Source: Amycolatopsis palatopharyngis (GTDB taxonomy: Bacteria > Actinomycetota > Actinomycetes > Mycobacteriales > Pseudonocardiaceae). From it: DNA of 64,000 bases. The notes under the pieces were generated by a model that was given only the letters and a program-made list of their open reading frames with translations, had not been told where the DNA came from and did not search any database. Location: the NCBI RefSeq assembly GCF_003385185.1, contig NZ_PQHZ01000024.1:1-64000 (forward strand), read 5' to 3'. Both the position numbers and the translations under genes were made by a program. Below, in pieces: positions 18,221-28,301 of the stretch. The first letter of the stretch is position 1. Each line of letters starts with the position of its first letter.

Positions 18221-18650
18221 CGCGCCCCGCTCCTCTCGTCCCAGCCTGTCCGCGTCCCACCGCACCACCGAGCACCATTGCCGCGGGCAAGGCTCCCCCG
18301 GCGAGCAACAGCAGTGTGCGCCAGTCTGGCAGGAGCACCCGGTCTCCGCCCGGTCCGAACACGCCGATCACGACGAGGGTGGCGATCCACACCACCAACG
18401 GCAGCATCGCTGCGCGCCGGTGCACCAGCCGCGCCGCGAGGAAGACCAGCAGGGGGGTCGTCACGGCGGCGAGCAGCACCGTCGCCGGGACGGGAGCATC
18501 CTCCAACCGGGGCAGGATGGTCCCGTCCAGGCGTAGTGGGAGGTAGAACAACTCAAGGGCGGCGAGCACGACGGTGTCCACGAGCAGCACCGCGAGCAGT
18601 AGTCCACGCCATACGACGCCCTCGTTCCCTGTTTCGACCACGCCGTTCAC
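18213..18650 (-). CDS. Small four-helix membrane protein downstream of mshB (Rv1171-like position)
   Basis: 145-residue protein with four hydrophobic segments (RGLLLAVLLVDTVVLAALEL, TVLLAAVTTPLLVFLAARLV, LPLVVWIATLVVIGVFG, LLLLAGGALPAAMVLGG). The GTG start overlaps the mshB stop (GTGA), and the stop overlaps the next gene, so translation is coupled. M. tuberculosis has a small membrane protein, Rv1171, directly after mshB (Rv1170). Function unknown. Confidence 0.8.
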   Translation of the reverse strand: MNGVVETGNEGVVWRGLLLAVLLVDTVVLAALELFYLPLRLDGTILPRLEDAPVPATVLLAAVTTPLLVFLAARLVHRRAAMLPLVVWIATLVVIGVFGPGGDRVLLPDWRTLLLLAGGALPAAMVLGGAVGRGQAGTRGAGRGG

Positions 18651-19489
18651 GCGTCGAGTCCGCCGAACAGGTCGTTCTCCGCGCCATCGCCACGGCCGTG
18701 GGCGAGCACGAAGTACTCGGTGCTCAGCAACGGCTGTGCGATGCCGTTGGACAGCGCGAAACAACGGGGGTCATCCAGCACGGTGACCTGCGTCGTATGT
18801 GCCCGCAGCGCGGCCACCTTCGCTCCGAGATGCCCCTCGACGTCGATGGCCGTACCGGCGTGCTCGTCGGGGACGGTGGGCAGCTCGCCGTCGTCGGGGA
18901 TCCGGAAGGGGTTCTCGCCAGCCGCCCGCAACGCCGCGAGCCCGCGCCGGGTCGCCCCCTCGGGTGCCGCCGTGTGAAATATCCGCCGGACGGAGGCCGC
19001 CGAGGTGGCAGCGGCCATGGTGACCTCATGCGCCCTGATGTGATCCGGATGCCCGTAGCCGCCGGATGCGTCGTAGGTGACGACGACCTGGGGCCGCACC
19101 TCGTCGAGCACCATCGCGAGCTGGTCTGCCTGTTCACTCACCGATCCCCGGGTGAAAGCGCGTGGGTGCGCCGCCGAGGCGGTACCGGCCATGCCGGAGT
19201 CCCGCCAGCGGCCGATCCCGCCGAGGTAGTGGTGGCGCGTTACTCCCAGCTTCGCGCAGGCTGCCGCCAGTTCCCCAGACCGATAGCCGCCGAGCTGGTC
19301 GGCCGCCCAGGCGCCCAGCTGTTCCAGAGCCGGCGGGATGACCTCACCCTCCTCACCAAGCGTGCAGGTCACCAGCGTCACCTCCACCTCTTCGGCCGCG
19401 TACCTGGCCATCGTCGCGCCCGTCGTCAGGCTTTCGTCGTCGGGGTGCGCGTGGACAAGCAACAGCCTGCGAGTTTCTCCAGAGATCAC
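18647..19489 (-). CDS. mshB: Mycothiol biosynthesis deacetylase MshB
   Basis: 280-residue zinc deacetylase that removes acetate from GlcNAc-inositol, the second committed step of mycothiol synthesis (the actinobacterial counterpart of glutathione). It carries the LmbE-family zinc motif AHPDDES near residue 14, VTCTLGEEGEVIPP, GIGRWRDSGMAGT and the second metal block YDASGGYGHPDHIRAHEV. ATG start. It heads the leftward gene set with two coupled downstream genes. The neighbourhood (mshB, lpqW, typA) matches Rv1170-Rv1165 with an oligopeptide transporter inserted. Confidence 0.95.
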   Translation of the reverse strand: MISGETRRLLLVHAHPDDESLTTGATMARYAAEEVEVTLVTCTLGEEGEVIPPALEQLGAWAADQLGGYRSGELAAACAKLGVTRHHYLGGIGRWRDSGMAGTASAAHPRAFTRGSVSEQADQLAMVLDEVRPQVVVTYDASGGYGHPDHIRAHEVTMAAATSAASVRRIFHTAAPEGATRRGLAALRAAGENPFRIPDDGELPTVPDEHAGTAIDVEGHLGAKVAALRAHTTQVTVLDDPRCFALSNGIAQPLLSTEYFVLAHGRGDGAENDLFGGLDA

Positions 19490-19599
19490 GGGTTAAGATT
19501 AATTCTTTCGTCGCTGGTCACACCCGGCGGTGCCTCGGTTATCCTCGCGCGAGTCACGCTTACCTTCCGTGACATGTGTACCCCCACGAAGGGCAACTG

Positions 19600-21375
<1,776 letters not shown>

Positions 21376-21400
21376 CGCCAGCGATAAGTGAACTGAGCTC

Positions 21401-21450
21401 AAAAAGAAGCCATACGGGGACCCGCTGCGAGTCCCCGTATGGCTTCTTTT
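21401..21450. terminator. Strong bidirectional rho-independent terminator
   Basis: AAAGAAGCCATACGGGGAC and GTCCCCGTATGGCTTCTTTT form a perfect stem of about 19 bp around a short loop. It is preceded by A-rich and followed by T-rich sequence, so it can stop transcription from both sides (the ATPase gene and the convergent secreted-protein gene). Confidence 0.95.
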
Positions 21451-21476
21451 ACCGAACTACTGTCACCTGAACGACG

Positions 21477-21983
21477 CTAGCCGCGTGGCTTGATGAACCA
21501 GTCGTTCGACCCTTCCGCGCCGCACGCCGCGTTGCCGACCAAGATACCTTGAGCCCATTGCATGTTTTCGCCACCGAGGTGGCGATCAATCCGAAGTCTT
21601 GTACTTTGGTAGTTTTTGAGGCTTCGCGTAGGCAACTCCAGCCGGAAGTCCTTGTCATACATTCGGCTAAAGTGCTGGTAGAAGACATACCCAGGCGTTC
21701 TGTTCTCGATGAAGATGTCATGGATGTAAGCCTTGCGACCGACAGCCCAGGTGCCCCGAATAATATACGTCACGTAGCCACTCGGAATAGGTGCGCACTC
21801 GGCGTCGGAGTCGAGTATGATTGTCACCTTTGTCCAGCCTTCAGAATCCTTACCGTAAACTGAGGCGTCAAATACTTTCTGCCCACTGCCGGACTCGATT
21901 TCGGCAGATGCAGAAGTCATGGCCGACGATAGAAAAATAGCGCAAAAGACAACTGCGGCCAGGCCTCTCAGTACTCTTTTCAT
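21477..21983 (-). CDS. Secreted protein of unknown function, atypical base composition
   Basis: 168-residue exported protein: a signal peptide (KRVLRGLAAVVFCAIFLSSAMTSASA) followed by a mature domain of about 140 residues rich in aromatic and beta-type segments (GWTKVTIILDSDAECAPI, YVTYIIRGTWAVGRKAYIHDIFIENRTPGYVFYQHFSRMYDK). Two mature cysteines could form a disulfide. GGGGGGAG SD before the ATG. The gene and its upstream region are visibly AT-richer, with rare codons (ATA, TTT, AAA, AGA), unlike all neighbours. It sits between two perfect hairpin terminators within an otherwise conserved transporter locus, pointing to recent acquisition. No family recognised. Confidence 0.82.
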   Translation of the reverse strand: MKRVLRGLAAVVFCAIFLSSAMTSASAEIESGSGQKVFDASVYGKDSEGWTKVTIILDSDAECAPIPSGYVTYIIRGTWAVGRKAYIHDIFIENRTPGYVFYQHFSRMYDKDFRLELPTRSLKNYQSTRLRIDRHLGGENMQWAQGILVGNAACGAEGSNDWFIKPRG

Positions 21984-22114
21984 AACTCCCCCCTGGAAGT
22001 CCTATGATCAAGTAAGTTCCAGTAAGTTACCATGTGAATACTGTGCGTGCCTAGCAGTCGTTCGCCGCGCCGGTCCTCGCAGATCCGGCGGGAGGCAGGG
22101 CCAGTGCAAGCAAA
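21984..22114 (-). promoter_or_regulatory. AT-rich upstream region of the secreted-protein gene
   Basis: Contains a short direct repeat (AGTAAGTT twice, 22010-22028) about 30 bp before the start codon, a possible regulator site or promoter feature. Base composition matches the atypical gene rather than the neighbours. Confidence 0.4.
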
Positions 22115-22149
22115 CGGCCCGTGGTTGTTCCGACAACAACCACGGGCCG
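22115..22149. terminator. Perfect hairpin terminator downstream of the permease gene
   Basis: CGGCCCGTGGTTGTT and AACAACCACGGGCCG form a perfect 15-bp stem with a 5-nt loop, 27 bp beyond the stop of the DppC-type permease. It also shields that operon from the secreted-protein gene. Confidence 0.9.
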
Positions 22150-22175
22150 ATAGCGCTCAGTACGCTACTTTCTTA

Positions 22176-23105
22176 TCACTTCATGCGCTTCTGCCTGGGA
22201 TCGAATGCGTCCCGCAGACCGTCACCGATGAAGTTGATCGACAGCGAGATCAGTACCAGCACCACGAACGGTCCCCAGAACAACCAGGGCCGAGAGCCAA
22301 GTTCGGCATAGTTCTCGAAGATGACCCGGCCCAGCGAGGTGTCCGGCAACTGGACACCGAGACCGATGAACGACAGCGCTGCCTCGGCCAGTACGGCCTG
22401 CGCGACCGTGAGCGTCGCGTTCACCGTGATGCTGCCGACCATGTTGGGCACCAGGTGCTTGAACACGATGCGGCCTGTGCCCGCCCCCGAAGCCCGTGCG
22501 GACTCGATGAACTCCCGCTGGGACAACGACATCGACTCGGCACGAGTGATCCTGGCGATCTGCATCCAGCCGAATGCCGCGAGCACCAATGCCACGACGT
22601 ACCAGCTACCGCTGAACACCTTGACCAGGATCGCTGCAGCGGCGATCTGCGGCACGATCAGGAAGAGGTCGGTCAGCCGGGAGATCGCTGAATCAGTGAT
22701 CCCCTGCAAGTAACCTGCGACCGCACCGAACACCACGCCGAGGGCGGTGGCCACGATCGACACAGTCAGCGCAATGATCAGTGAGTACTGGGTACCCCGC
22801 AGGACCTGCGAGACCATGTCCTTGCCGACCTGGGTGGTACCAAGAGGGTGATCGGCGCTCGGTTCGAGGAAACCGCCGACCGTCTCGGTGTAGCTGTACG
22901 GCCAGAAGATCGGCATGAGCGTGACGATCAGCACGATCAGCAGAAGCACCGCCGTGCTCGCCATGGCCAGCTTGTGCCGGAGAAACTTGCGCAGAACAAG
23001 CTGGCCCTGGCTCCGAGGCTTCGGAAAGTGCTCAGGTTCCTGGTCGCCAGGCCCCGCAGGGTGGTCTGTACTGGCGCCAGCGAGTAATGAATTGATGTCA
23101 GCCAA
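22176..23105 (-). CDS. Oligopeptide ABC transporter permease (DppC type)
   Basis: 309-residue inner-membrane subunit. A cytoplasmic N-terminus of about 45 residues is followed by TM1 (MASTAVLLLIVLIVTLMPIFWPY), the OppC-type periplasmic segment HPLGTTQVGKDMVSQVLRGTQYSL, four more helices, and the coupling (EAA) loop RAESMSLSQREFIESARASGAG. It ends with LSINFIGDGLRDAFDPRQKR, typical of the subfamily. TTG start with GAGGATTCGCG; it overlaps dppB by 8 bp. It pairs with the neighbouring permease and the fused ATPase encoded on the opposite strand. Confidence 0.95.
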   Translation of the reverse strand: MADINSLLAGASTDHPAGPGDQEPEHFPKPRSQGQLVLRKFLRHKLAMASTAVLLLIVLIVTLMPIFWPYSYTETVGGFLEPSADHPLGTTQVGKDMVSQVLRGTQYSLIIALTVSIVATALGVVFGAVAGYLQGITDSAISRLTDLFLIVPQIAAAAILVKVFSGSWYVVALVLAAFGWMQIARITRAESMSLSQREFIESARASGAGTGRIVFKHLVPNMVGSITVNATLTVAQAVLAEAALSFIGLGVQLPDTSLGRVIFENYAELGSRPWLFWGPFVVLVLISLSINFIGDGLRDAFDPRQKRMK

Positions 23106-24114
23106 CGCGAATCCTCGGGTCCAGGATGCCGTACAGAAGGTCGGCGATCAGATTGAAGGCGACCACAGTCGTCGCGACGAGGACCATCCAGCCCATCATG
23201 ACGTTCGGGTCGTTCTTGTTCACCGCTTCCACGAGCAGCGTGCCCATACCGTTCCAGCTGAACACTCGTTCGGTGATGATCGCGCCGGTCAGCACCAGCG
23301 CGAAGTTCAGTGAGAACAGCGTCGTGACCGGAATCAGGGCGTTTCGGAACGCATGCCGGAAGACGACCCGCGAGGAGGAGAGGCCCTTCGCTCGTGCCGT
23401 GCGCACGTAGTCCGAGTTCAGCGTGTCCAACATCGACGCACGCTGGAACCGGCTGTAGGCGGCGAAACTGATCGCGGCGATGGAAAGCGTGGGCAGCAGG
23501 AACGCGCCTGTGTAGTCGACGACGAAGTCACCGAAGCCATCGAACTTCAGGTTCTCCGGACTCGTCGTCCGCAGCCAGGGGTTACCCAGCCAGTCGCTCA
23601 ATCCGAGGTCACGGACCACGGCGTTCAGCTCGATCGCGTACTGCTTGAGCACGATCGCGACGCAGAAGATCGGCATCGAGAACATCAGGAAGGCCAGCGT
23701 CGTCGCCACGTAGTCCACGATGGAGTACTGCTTGACCGCGGCCAGCACGCCGACCACGACACCAAGGACAATCGCGACGAACTCGGCGCCGATGACCAGC
23801 TTGATGGTCACCTCGTAGGCGCTGATGACCTTGGGAAACACTTCCTCCCGGGCAGAGCCCTGCGCGATGGAAATTCCCCAGTCGCCGGTCAGAAAGCTAC
23901 CGAGCCAGTCGAAGTATCTCGGCACCAGTGGCTTGTCGAGGCCCAGTTCGCTCGCCGTGGCCGCGATGGCCTCCGGGCTCACGCCGGGCAATGAGTACAG
24001 CTGCGCAAGTGGGTCGCCCGCGCCGGCGACCATCAGGAAAACGCCGAAGGTACCGATCAGCAAAATTGGAATTGAGATCGCCACACGGCGTAGTACGTAC
24101 AAAACCAGATTCAA
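23098..24114 (-). CDS. Oligopeptide ABC transporter permease (DppB type)
   Basis: 338-residue permease. It has the N-terminal LYVLRRVAISIPILLIGTFGVFLMV helix, the large periplasmic loop with WLGSFLTGDWGISI typical of DppB/OppB, and the coupling motif LNSDYVRTARAKGLSSSRVVFRHAFRNALIPV. TTG start with GGAGCACTCCG. It lies upstream of and overlaps the DppC-type gene. A strong hairpin separates it from the upstream binding-protein gene, so its expression may be set independently or by partial read-through. Confidence 0.95.
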   Translation of the reverse strand: MNLVLYVLRRVAISIPILLIGTFGVFLMVAGAGDPLAQLYSLPGVSPEAIAATASELGLDKPLVPRYFDWLGSFLTGDWGISIAQGSAREEVFPKVISAYEVTIKLVIGAEFVAIVLGVVVGVLAAVKQYSIVDYVATTLAFLMFSMPIFCVAIVLKQYAIELNAVVRDLGLSDWLGNPWLRTTSPENLKFDGFGDFVVDYTGAFLLPTLSIAAISFAAYSRFQRASMLDTLNSDYVRTARAKGLSSSRVVFRHAFRNALIPVTTLFSLNFALVLTGAIITERVFSWNGMGTLLVEAVNKNDPNVMMGWMVLVATTVVAFNLIADLLYGILDPRIRVG

Positions 24115-24204
24115 CGGAGTGCTCCTCGTCCAGGCCGGAGCTGGATTTCACGCCCACGCCCGGTTGTCCACCGTAGTGGCGGTCGGCCCACGGTCAACAG
24201 CTAC

Positions 24205-24257
24205 TTCCGGAGGGGATCGAAACCAGGCTGTTGGCCCGGTTCCGATCCCCTCCGGAA
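24205..24257 (-). terminator. Hairpin between binding-protein gene and permease gene
   Basis: TTCCGGAGGGGATCG and CGATCCCCTCCGGAA form a perfect 15-bp stem 32 bp past the binding-protein stop. It may act as a terminator or as a stabiliser that keeps binding-protein mRNA more abundant than permease mRNA, a common arrangement in ABC operons. Confidence 0.85.
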
Positions 24258-24288
24258 CATTCAGTCAGCAGAAGCGGACAGGAAGTGA

Positions 24289-26058
24289 CTACTCAGTCTT
24301 TTCCCACTCGCCGACGTTCCACAGCGCACCGTTGTACGACTGCATGTACACCCGGTCGATACCGCGGAAGGCCCACATGGACGGGGTCGCGAACAGCGGC
24401 ACCGTCGCGTAGGACTCGGCGAGCGCGGCGTCGGCGGCCTGGTAGGCCTCCAGCGCGACCTGCTCATCCGTGGCCGACACGGCGGTTTCATAGGCAGCGT
24501 CGATGTCCGGGTTGGACAGACCCTGCCAGTTCTGGTTGCCTCCGGTGGTGTAGATCGCCTTGCTCTCGGCGTGGAACGGTGCCGAGGACCAGCCGAAGAG
24601 CGCGACGTCGTAGTCGCCCTTGTCGACGCGACCCTTCAGGAAGTTGGCGTCGGTGTCGTCCTTGACCTCGATGCCCGCTGCCTTCATCTGCGGAATGAGG
24701 ATCTCCACGGTCTGGCTACGACGGGCGTTCTCGTTGTGCGAGATCTCGACCGACAGGCGCTTGCCGTCCTTGACGTAGATACCGTCCTCGCCCAGCTTCC
24801 AGCCGCCCTCCTCGAGGGTCTTCTTGGCTGCCTCGGCGCCCTGGTTGGTCTTGTCGCTGTAGACGTCCTTCGCGCCCGGCTCACCCTCGAAGAAGATGAC
24901 GTTGTTCTTCGGCTCGGCATCGGCCTGGACCGGCTTGATCAGCTTGTCCACGATCTCCTGCCGGTTGATCGCCTGGAAGAACGCCTTGCGGGCGGCGTCG
25001 TCGGCGAAGATCCGGTTGAAGTTCAGGTCGAAGTGCTCATAGGTGAGCTGCGGGGCCGAACCGTAGACAACGCCCTGCGAGGACAGACCCTTGAGCGTCG
25101 AGGCAGCGGTGGCGTCCGGCTGGGTCGAAGCGGCGACGTCGATCTCGCCGTTCTGCAGCGCGGTGGCCATCGCCTTGGTGTCCGGGATCGCCCGGACGGT
25201 GATCTTGTCCGGACCACCCTTGGCGCCGATCCACTCGGGGTTGCGCTCCAGGACGATCTGCTCGGTGTTCGCGTCGAAGGACGCGATCTTGTACGGGCCC
25301 GAACCCGGCATGGTCTCGGCGTTGAAGCCGCCCCACTCCTTGGTCCAGAAGTCACCAGCGGCCTTGAGCTTGGCGGCGTCGCCACCCGGCTTCAGGGCGG
25401 TGATGTCCTCGACGCCTGCCTGCTTCTCCACGATGTGGGCGGGCAGCAGCATCTGGTCGCTGAACATGCCCTTGTAGTCCAGGTACGGCTCGCTGTACTT
25501 GGTCTCGAAGGTCAGGTCGTCCTTGCAGGTGACGTCCATGAGCTCGTAGCCGGTGGTCGAGGCCGAGGTGAAAGATTCGACCTTGCCACTGTGCGAGAGC
25601 CAGCCGAGGTAGAAGTCGTCGCAGTCCCAAGCCTCGCCGTCGGACCACTTGACGCCCGGCTTGATCTTGTACTCGACGACCTGCGGATCCTGGGAGGTGA
25701 CCTCCACCGACTCCATCACGTCGGCGTTGAGCAGGACCTTGTTGTTGCCGTCCAGGACGAACGGGCCGGTGATCGCAGCGGTCAGCACGTAGTTGTTGTA
25801 CGAGCTGTTCGCATCCGGCGTCTTGTTGTTGTACGCCGAGAAGCCGTCATCGATCGCGACAATGGCCTCGTCGAACGGCTCCGCCTCGGCCAGCTTGAAC
25901 TGGTCGCCGTCCTGTGCCTTGCCCGTAGCCATGCTTTTGACATCGCTGGTCGAGCCGTTGTTCGAGTCGCCGCCGTCGTCGCCGCCACCACAAGCGCTCA
26001 GAACGAGCGCAGAGGCCGCGACGATCGATGCAGCGGAGACAACCTTGGATCTCCTCAT
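24289..26058 (-). CDS. Oligopeptide-binding lipoprotein, copy 1 (SBP_bac_5 family)
   Basis: 589-residue extracellular solute-binding protein. The N-terminus MRRSKVV leads to the lipobox ALVLSAC-GGG, so it is lipid-anchored outside the membrane. Family markers include YKIKPGVKWSDGEAWDCDDFYLGW, GSGPYKIASFDANTEQIVLERNPEWIG and the C-terminal SYATVPLFATPSMWAF. ATG with AGGAGGGCACAC upstream. It lies immediately before the permease pair and is presumably their dedicated binding protein. The next gene upstream is a close paralog, similar over its full length, so a tandem duplication created the pair. The peptide ligand is unknown. Confidence 0.95.
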   Translation of the reverse strand: MRRSKVVSAASIVAASALVLSACGGGDDGGDSNNGSTSDVKSMATGKAQDGDQFKLAEAEPFDEAIVAIDDGFSAYNNKTPDANSSYNNYVLTAAITGPFVLDGNNKVLLNADVMESVEVTSQDPQVVEYKIKPGVKWSDGEAWDCDDFYLGWLSHSGKVESFTSASTTGYELMDVTCKDDLTFETKYSEPYLDYKGMFSDQMLLPAHIVEKQAGVEDITALKPGGDAAKLKAAGDFWTKEWGGFNAETMPGSGPYKIASFDANTEQIVLERNPEWIGAKGGPDKITVRAIPDTKAMATALQNGEIDVAASTQPDATAASTLKGLSSQGVVYGSAPQLTYEHFDLNFNRIFADDAARKAFFQAINRQEIVDKLIKPVQADAEPKNNVIFFEGEPGAKDVYSDKTNQGAEAAKKTLEEGGWKLGEDGIYVKDGKRLSVEISHNENARRSQTVEILIPQMKAAGIEVKDDTDANFLKGRVDKGDYDVALFGWSSAPFHAESKAIYTTGGNQNWQGLSNPDIDAAYETAVSATDEQVALEAYQAADAALAESYATVPLFATPSMWAFRGIDRVYMQSYNGALWNVGEWEKTE

Positions 26059-26329
26059 GTACGTGTGCCCTCCTAGCACTGGGCCCTGACATCGGACCAT
26101 GGACCCACAAGGCTCCGGTTAGATGAGCCGGAGCCTACGACACGCCAACCGACACTCATTTGGCGCACTGATCGAGCACGCTAGAAACCTTCAGCACTAT
26201 CAGTCACCATTTCCAGCGCGATCGTGACCAAAGGGTGACATCTGGCTTGCTTCTGGAAATGCGCCGGTTACCTGCTGGAATCACCCAGACGCCTGACCGA
26301 CCGAACGTTCAGGTCCCGATCACCCCAGC
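26059..26329 (-). promoter_or_regulatory. Promoter region of binding-protein gene 1
   Basis: About 270 bp upstream of the first binding-protein gene. It contains ATCGTGACCAAAGGGTGAC at 26221-26239, identical to an element upstream of the paralog (28265-28283). The bounding terminator of the upstream gene lies at 26330-26370. Confidence 0.6.
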
Positions 26330-26370
26330 ATGTCCGCTTCGGTAGCGTCGAACGCCACCGAAGCGGACAT
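26330..26370 (-). terminator. Long hairpin terminator after binding-protein gene 2
   Basis: ATGTCCGCTTCGGT and ACCGAAGCGGACAT pair perfectly, with an inner GCGT/ACGC extension, giving a stem of about 18 bp starting 14 bp past the stop codon at 26384. Confidence 0.9.
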
Positions 26371-26383
26371 GGCACCGCCATTC

Positions 26384-28156
26384 CTAGCTCGTTTTCTCCC
26401 ATTCCCCGAGGTTCCACATGGGGCCGTAGTAAGACTGCATGTAAACCCGGTCAATACCCCGGAATCCCCACATCGAGGGAGTCTGGAACAACGGAATCGA
26501 GGCGTACTGCTCGGCGAGCGCCTTGTCCGCCGCCTGGTAGGCCTGGATGGCCGCGGCCTCGTCAGTCGCCGACACGGCCGCCCCGAAGGACTTGTCGATC
26601 GTCGGATCCGCCAGTCCCTGCCAGTTCTGACTGCCGTCGGAGGTGTAGATCGGCTGTTGCGAGGACTTGAACGGGGTGGAGGACCAGCCGAACAAGGCGA
26701 CGTCGTAGTCACCCTTGTCGACCCGGCCCTTCAGGAAGTTGGCGTCGGTGTCGTCCTTGACCTCGATACCGGCCGCCTTCGCCTGTGCGATGATGATCTC
26801 CACCGTCTGGCTGCGGCGGGCGTTGTCGTTATGCGAGATCTCGAACGACAGCCGTTTGCCGTCCTTGGCATAGATGCCGTCCGATCCCTTGGTCCAGCCA
26901 CCGTCTTCCAGGGTCTTCATGGCCGCCTCGGCGCCCTGACCGGCCTTGTCGCCGTAGAGGTCGACGAAGCCTTCCTCGCCCGGGAAGAAGATGATGCTGT
27001 TCAGCGGGATCGCGTCGGCCTGGACCGGCTTGATCAACTTGTCCACGATCTCCTGCCGGCCGACCACCTGGAAGAACGCCTTGCGCGCGGCGTCGTCGGC
27101 GAAAATCCGGTCGTAGTTCAGATCGAGATGCTCGAACGAAAGGCGCGGGGCCGACCCGTACGTCACGCCCTGAGAGGACAGACTCTGCAACGTGGCCGCG
27201 GCGGTCGCGTCCGGCTGCACCGAGCCGATTACATCCACCTCGCCGTTCTGCAGGGCCGTCGCCATGGCCTTGGTGTCGGGGATCGCCCGCACGATGACCT
27301 TGTTCGGTCCGCCCTTCGCACCGGCCCACTCCGGGTTCTTCTCCAGCGTCACCTGGTCGGAGTTCTGGTCGAACGCGGTCAACATGTACGGACCCGAACC
27401 CGGCATCGTGGCCGGGTCGAAGGCCTTCCACTCATTGCTCCAGAACTCACCGGCGGTCTGCAACTGGCCGGCGTCGCCGCCCGGCTTCAAAGTCGTGATG
27501 TCGGCGATTCCGGTCTTCTGCTCCAGAATGTGCGCCGGCATGATCGCGGTCGGCTGGAACAGGTCCTTGTAGTCGAGGTACGGCTCGGCGTACTTCGTTT
27601 CGAACGTGAGGTCGTCCTTGCAGGTTCCGTCGGCGATCAACTCGTAGCCCGCCGTCTGCGCCGCGGTGAACGACTCGACCTTGGCGGTATGCGACAACCA
27701 CGCGAGGTGGAAGTCGTCGCAGTCCCAGGCCTGCCCGTCCGACCACTTCACGTCCGGCTTGATCTTGTACTCGACGATCTGCGGATCCTGGGAGGTGACC
27801 TCCACCGACTCCATCACATCGCCGTTGAGCAGGACCTTGTTGTTGCCGTCGAGGACGAAGGCACCGGCCAGCACCGGGACGAGAACGAACGTGTTGTAGG
27901 ACGTGTTCGTATCCGGGGTGTCGTTGTTGTACCCCGAATAGCCCTGGTCGATCGCCACAATGGCCTGGTCGAACGCGGCGGCCGCACCGACCTTGAACGT
28001 ATCGCCCTGTTGCCCCTTGCTCGTCGCCATGCTCTTCACGTCGGTATCGATCCCGGCGCTCGAATCGCCGCCCTCGTCATCCCCTCCGCACGCGCTGAGC
28101 ACCAAGGCCGAAACAGCCGCCAGCGACAAGACGGAGAATGCTCTGGATCTCCTCAT
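26384..28156 (-). CDS. Oligopeptide-binding lipoprotein, copy 2 (paralog)
   Basis: 590-residue lipoprotein with lipobox ALVLSAC-GGD and the same domain plan as the downstream paralog. Compare YKIKPDVKWSDGQAWDCDDFHLAW, GSGPYMLTAFDQNSDQVTLEKNPEWAG and YASIPLFQTPSMWGF. The two share long identical stretches such as WSDG.AWDCDDF and VKDDTDANFLKGRVDKGDYDVALFGW. ATG with AGGAGGGCACAGG upstream. It has its own promoter region and terminator, so it forms an independent unit that could broaden ligand range for the shared permeases. Differences concentrate in the middle lobe, consistent with diverged specificity. Confidence 0.95.
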   Translation of the reverse strand: MRRSRAFSVLSLAAVSALVLSACGGDDEGGDSSAGIDTDVKSMATSKGQQGDTFKVGAAAAFDQAIVAIDQGYSGYNNDTPDTNTSYNTFVLVPVLAGAFVLDGNNKVLLNGDVMESVEVTSQDPQIVEYKIKPDVKWSDGQAWDCDDFHLAWLSHTAKVESFTAAQTAGYELIADGTCKDDLTFETKYAEPYLDYKDLFQPTAIMPAHILEQKTGIADITTLKPGGDAGQLQTAGEFWSNEWKAFDPATMPGSGPYMLTAFDQNSDQVTLEKNPEWAGAKGGPNKVIVRAIPDTKAMATALQNGEVDVIGSVQPDATAAATLQSLSSQGVTYGSAPRLSFEHLDLNYDRIFADDAARKAFFQVVGRQEIVDKLIKPVQADAIPLNSIIFFPGEEGFVDLYGDKAGQGAEAAMKTLEDGGWTKGSDGIYAKDGKRLSFEISHNDNARRSQTVEIIIAQAKAAGIEVKDDTDANFLKGRVDKGDYDVALFGWSSTPFKSSQQPIYTSDGSQNWQGLADPTIDKSFGAAVSATDEAAAIQAYQAADKALAEQYASIPLFQTPSMWGFRGIDRVYMQSYYGPMWNLGEWEKTS

Positions 28157-28264
28157 GGACCTGTGCCCTCCTGACACCGAAAGAACACGCCAGAGATTGT
28201 GGCCTGGCGTGTTGCGGGGCAACGCTAGGAACTACCTGTGTGCCCGGTCACTCTTCTGGAGGCA

Positions 28265-28283
28265 ATCGTGACCAAAGGGTGAC
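28265..28283 (-). promoter_or_regulatory. Shared 19-bp upstream element (copy before binding-protein gene 2)
   Basis: ATCGTGACCAAAGGGTGAC is identical to 26221-26239 before the paralog. It contains a GTGAC-N6-GTGAC direct repeat, about 110-160 bp before the start codons. A regulator site or promoter element is likely. Confidence 0.6.
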
Positions 28284-28301
28284 GCACAGGTAGCGGACCT
28301 A

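Noticed and set aside
24571-28174. Long rightward frames opposite the two binding-protein genes
   Set aside because: Mirror frames with His/Arg/Val-rich translation. The leftward frames have lipoboxes and family motifs.
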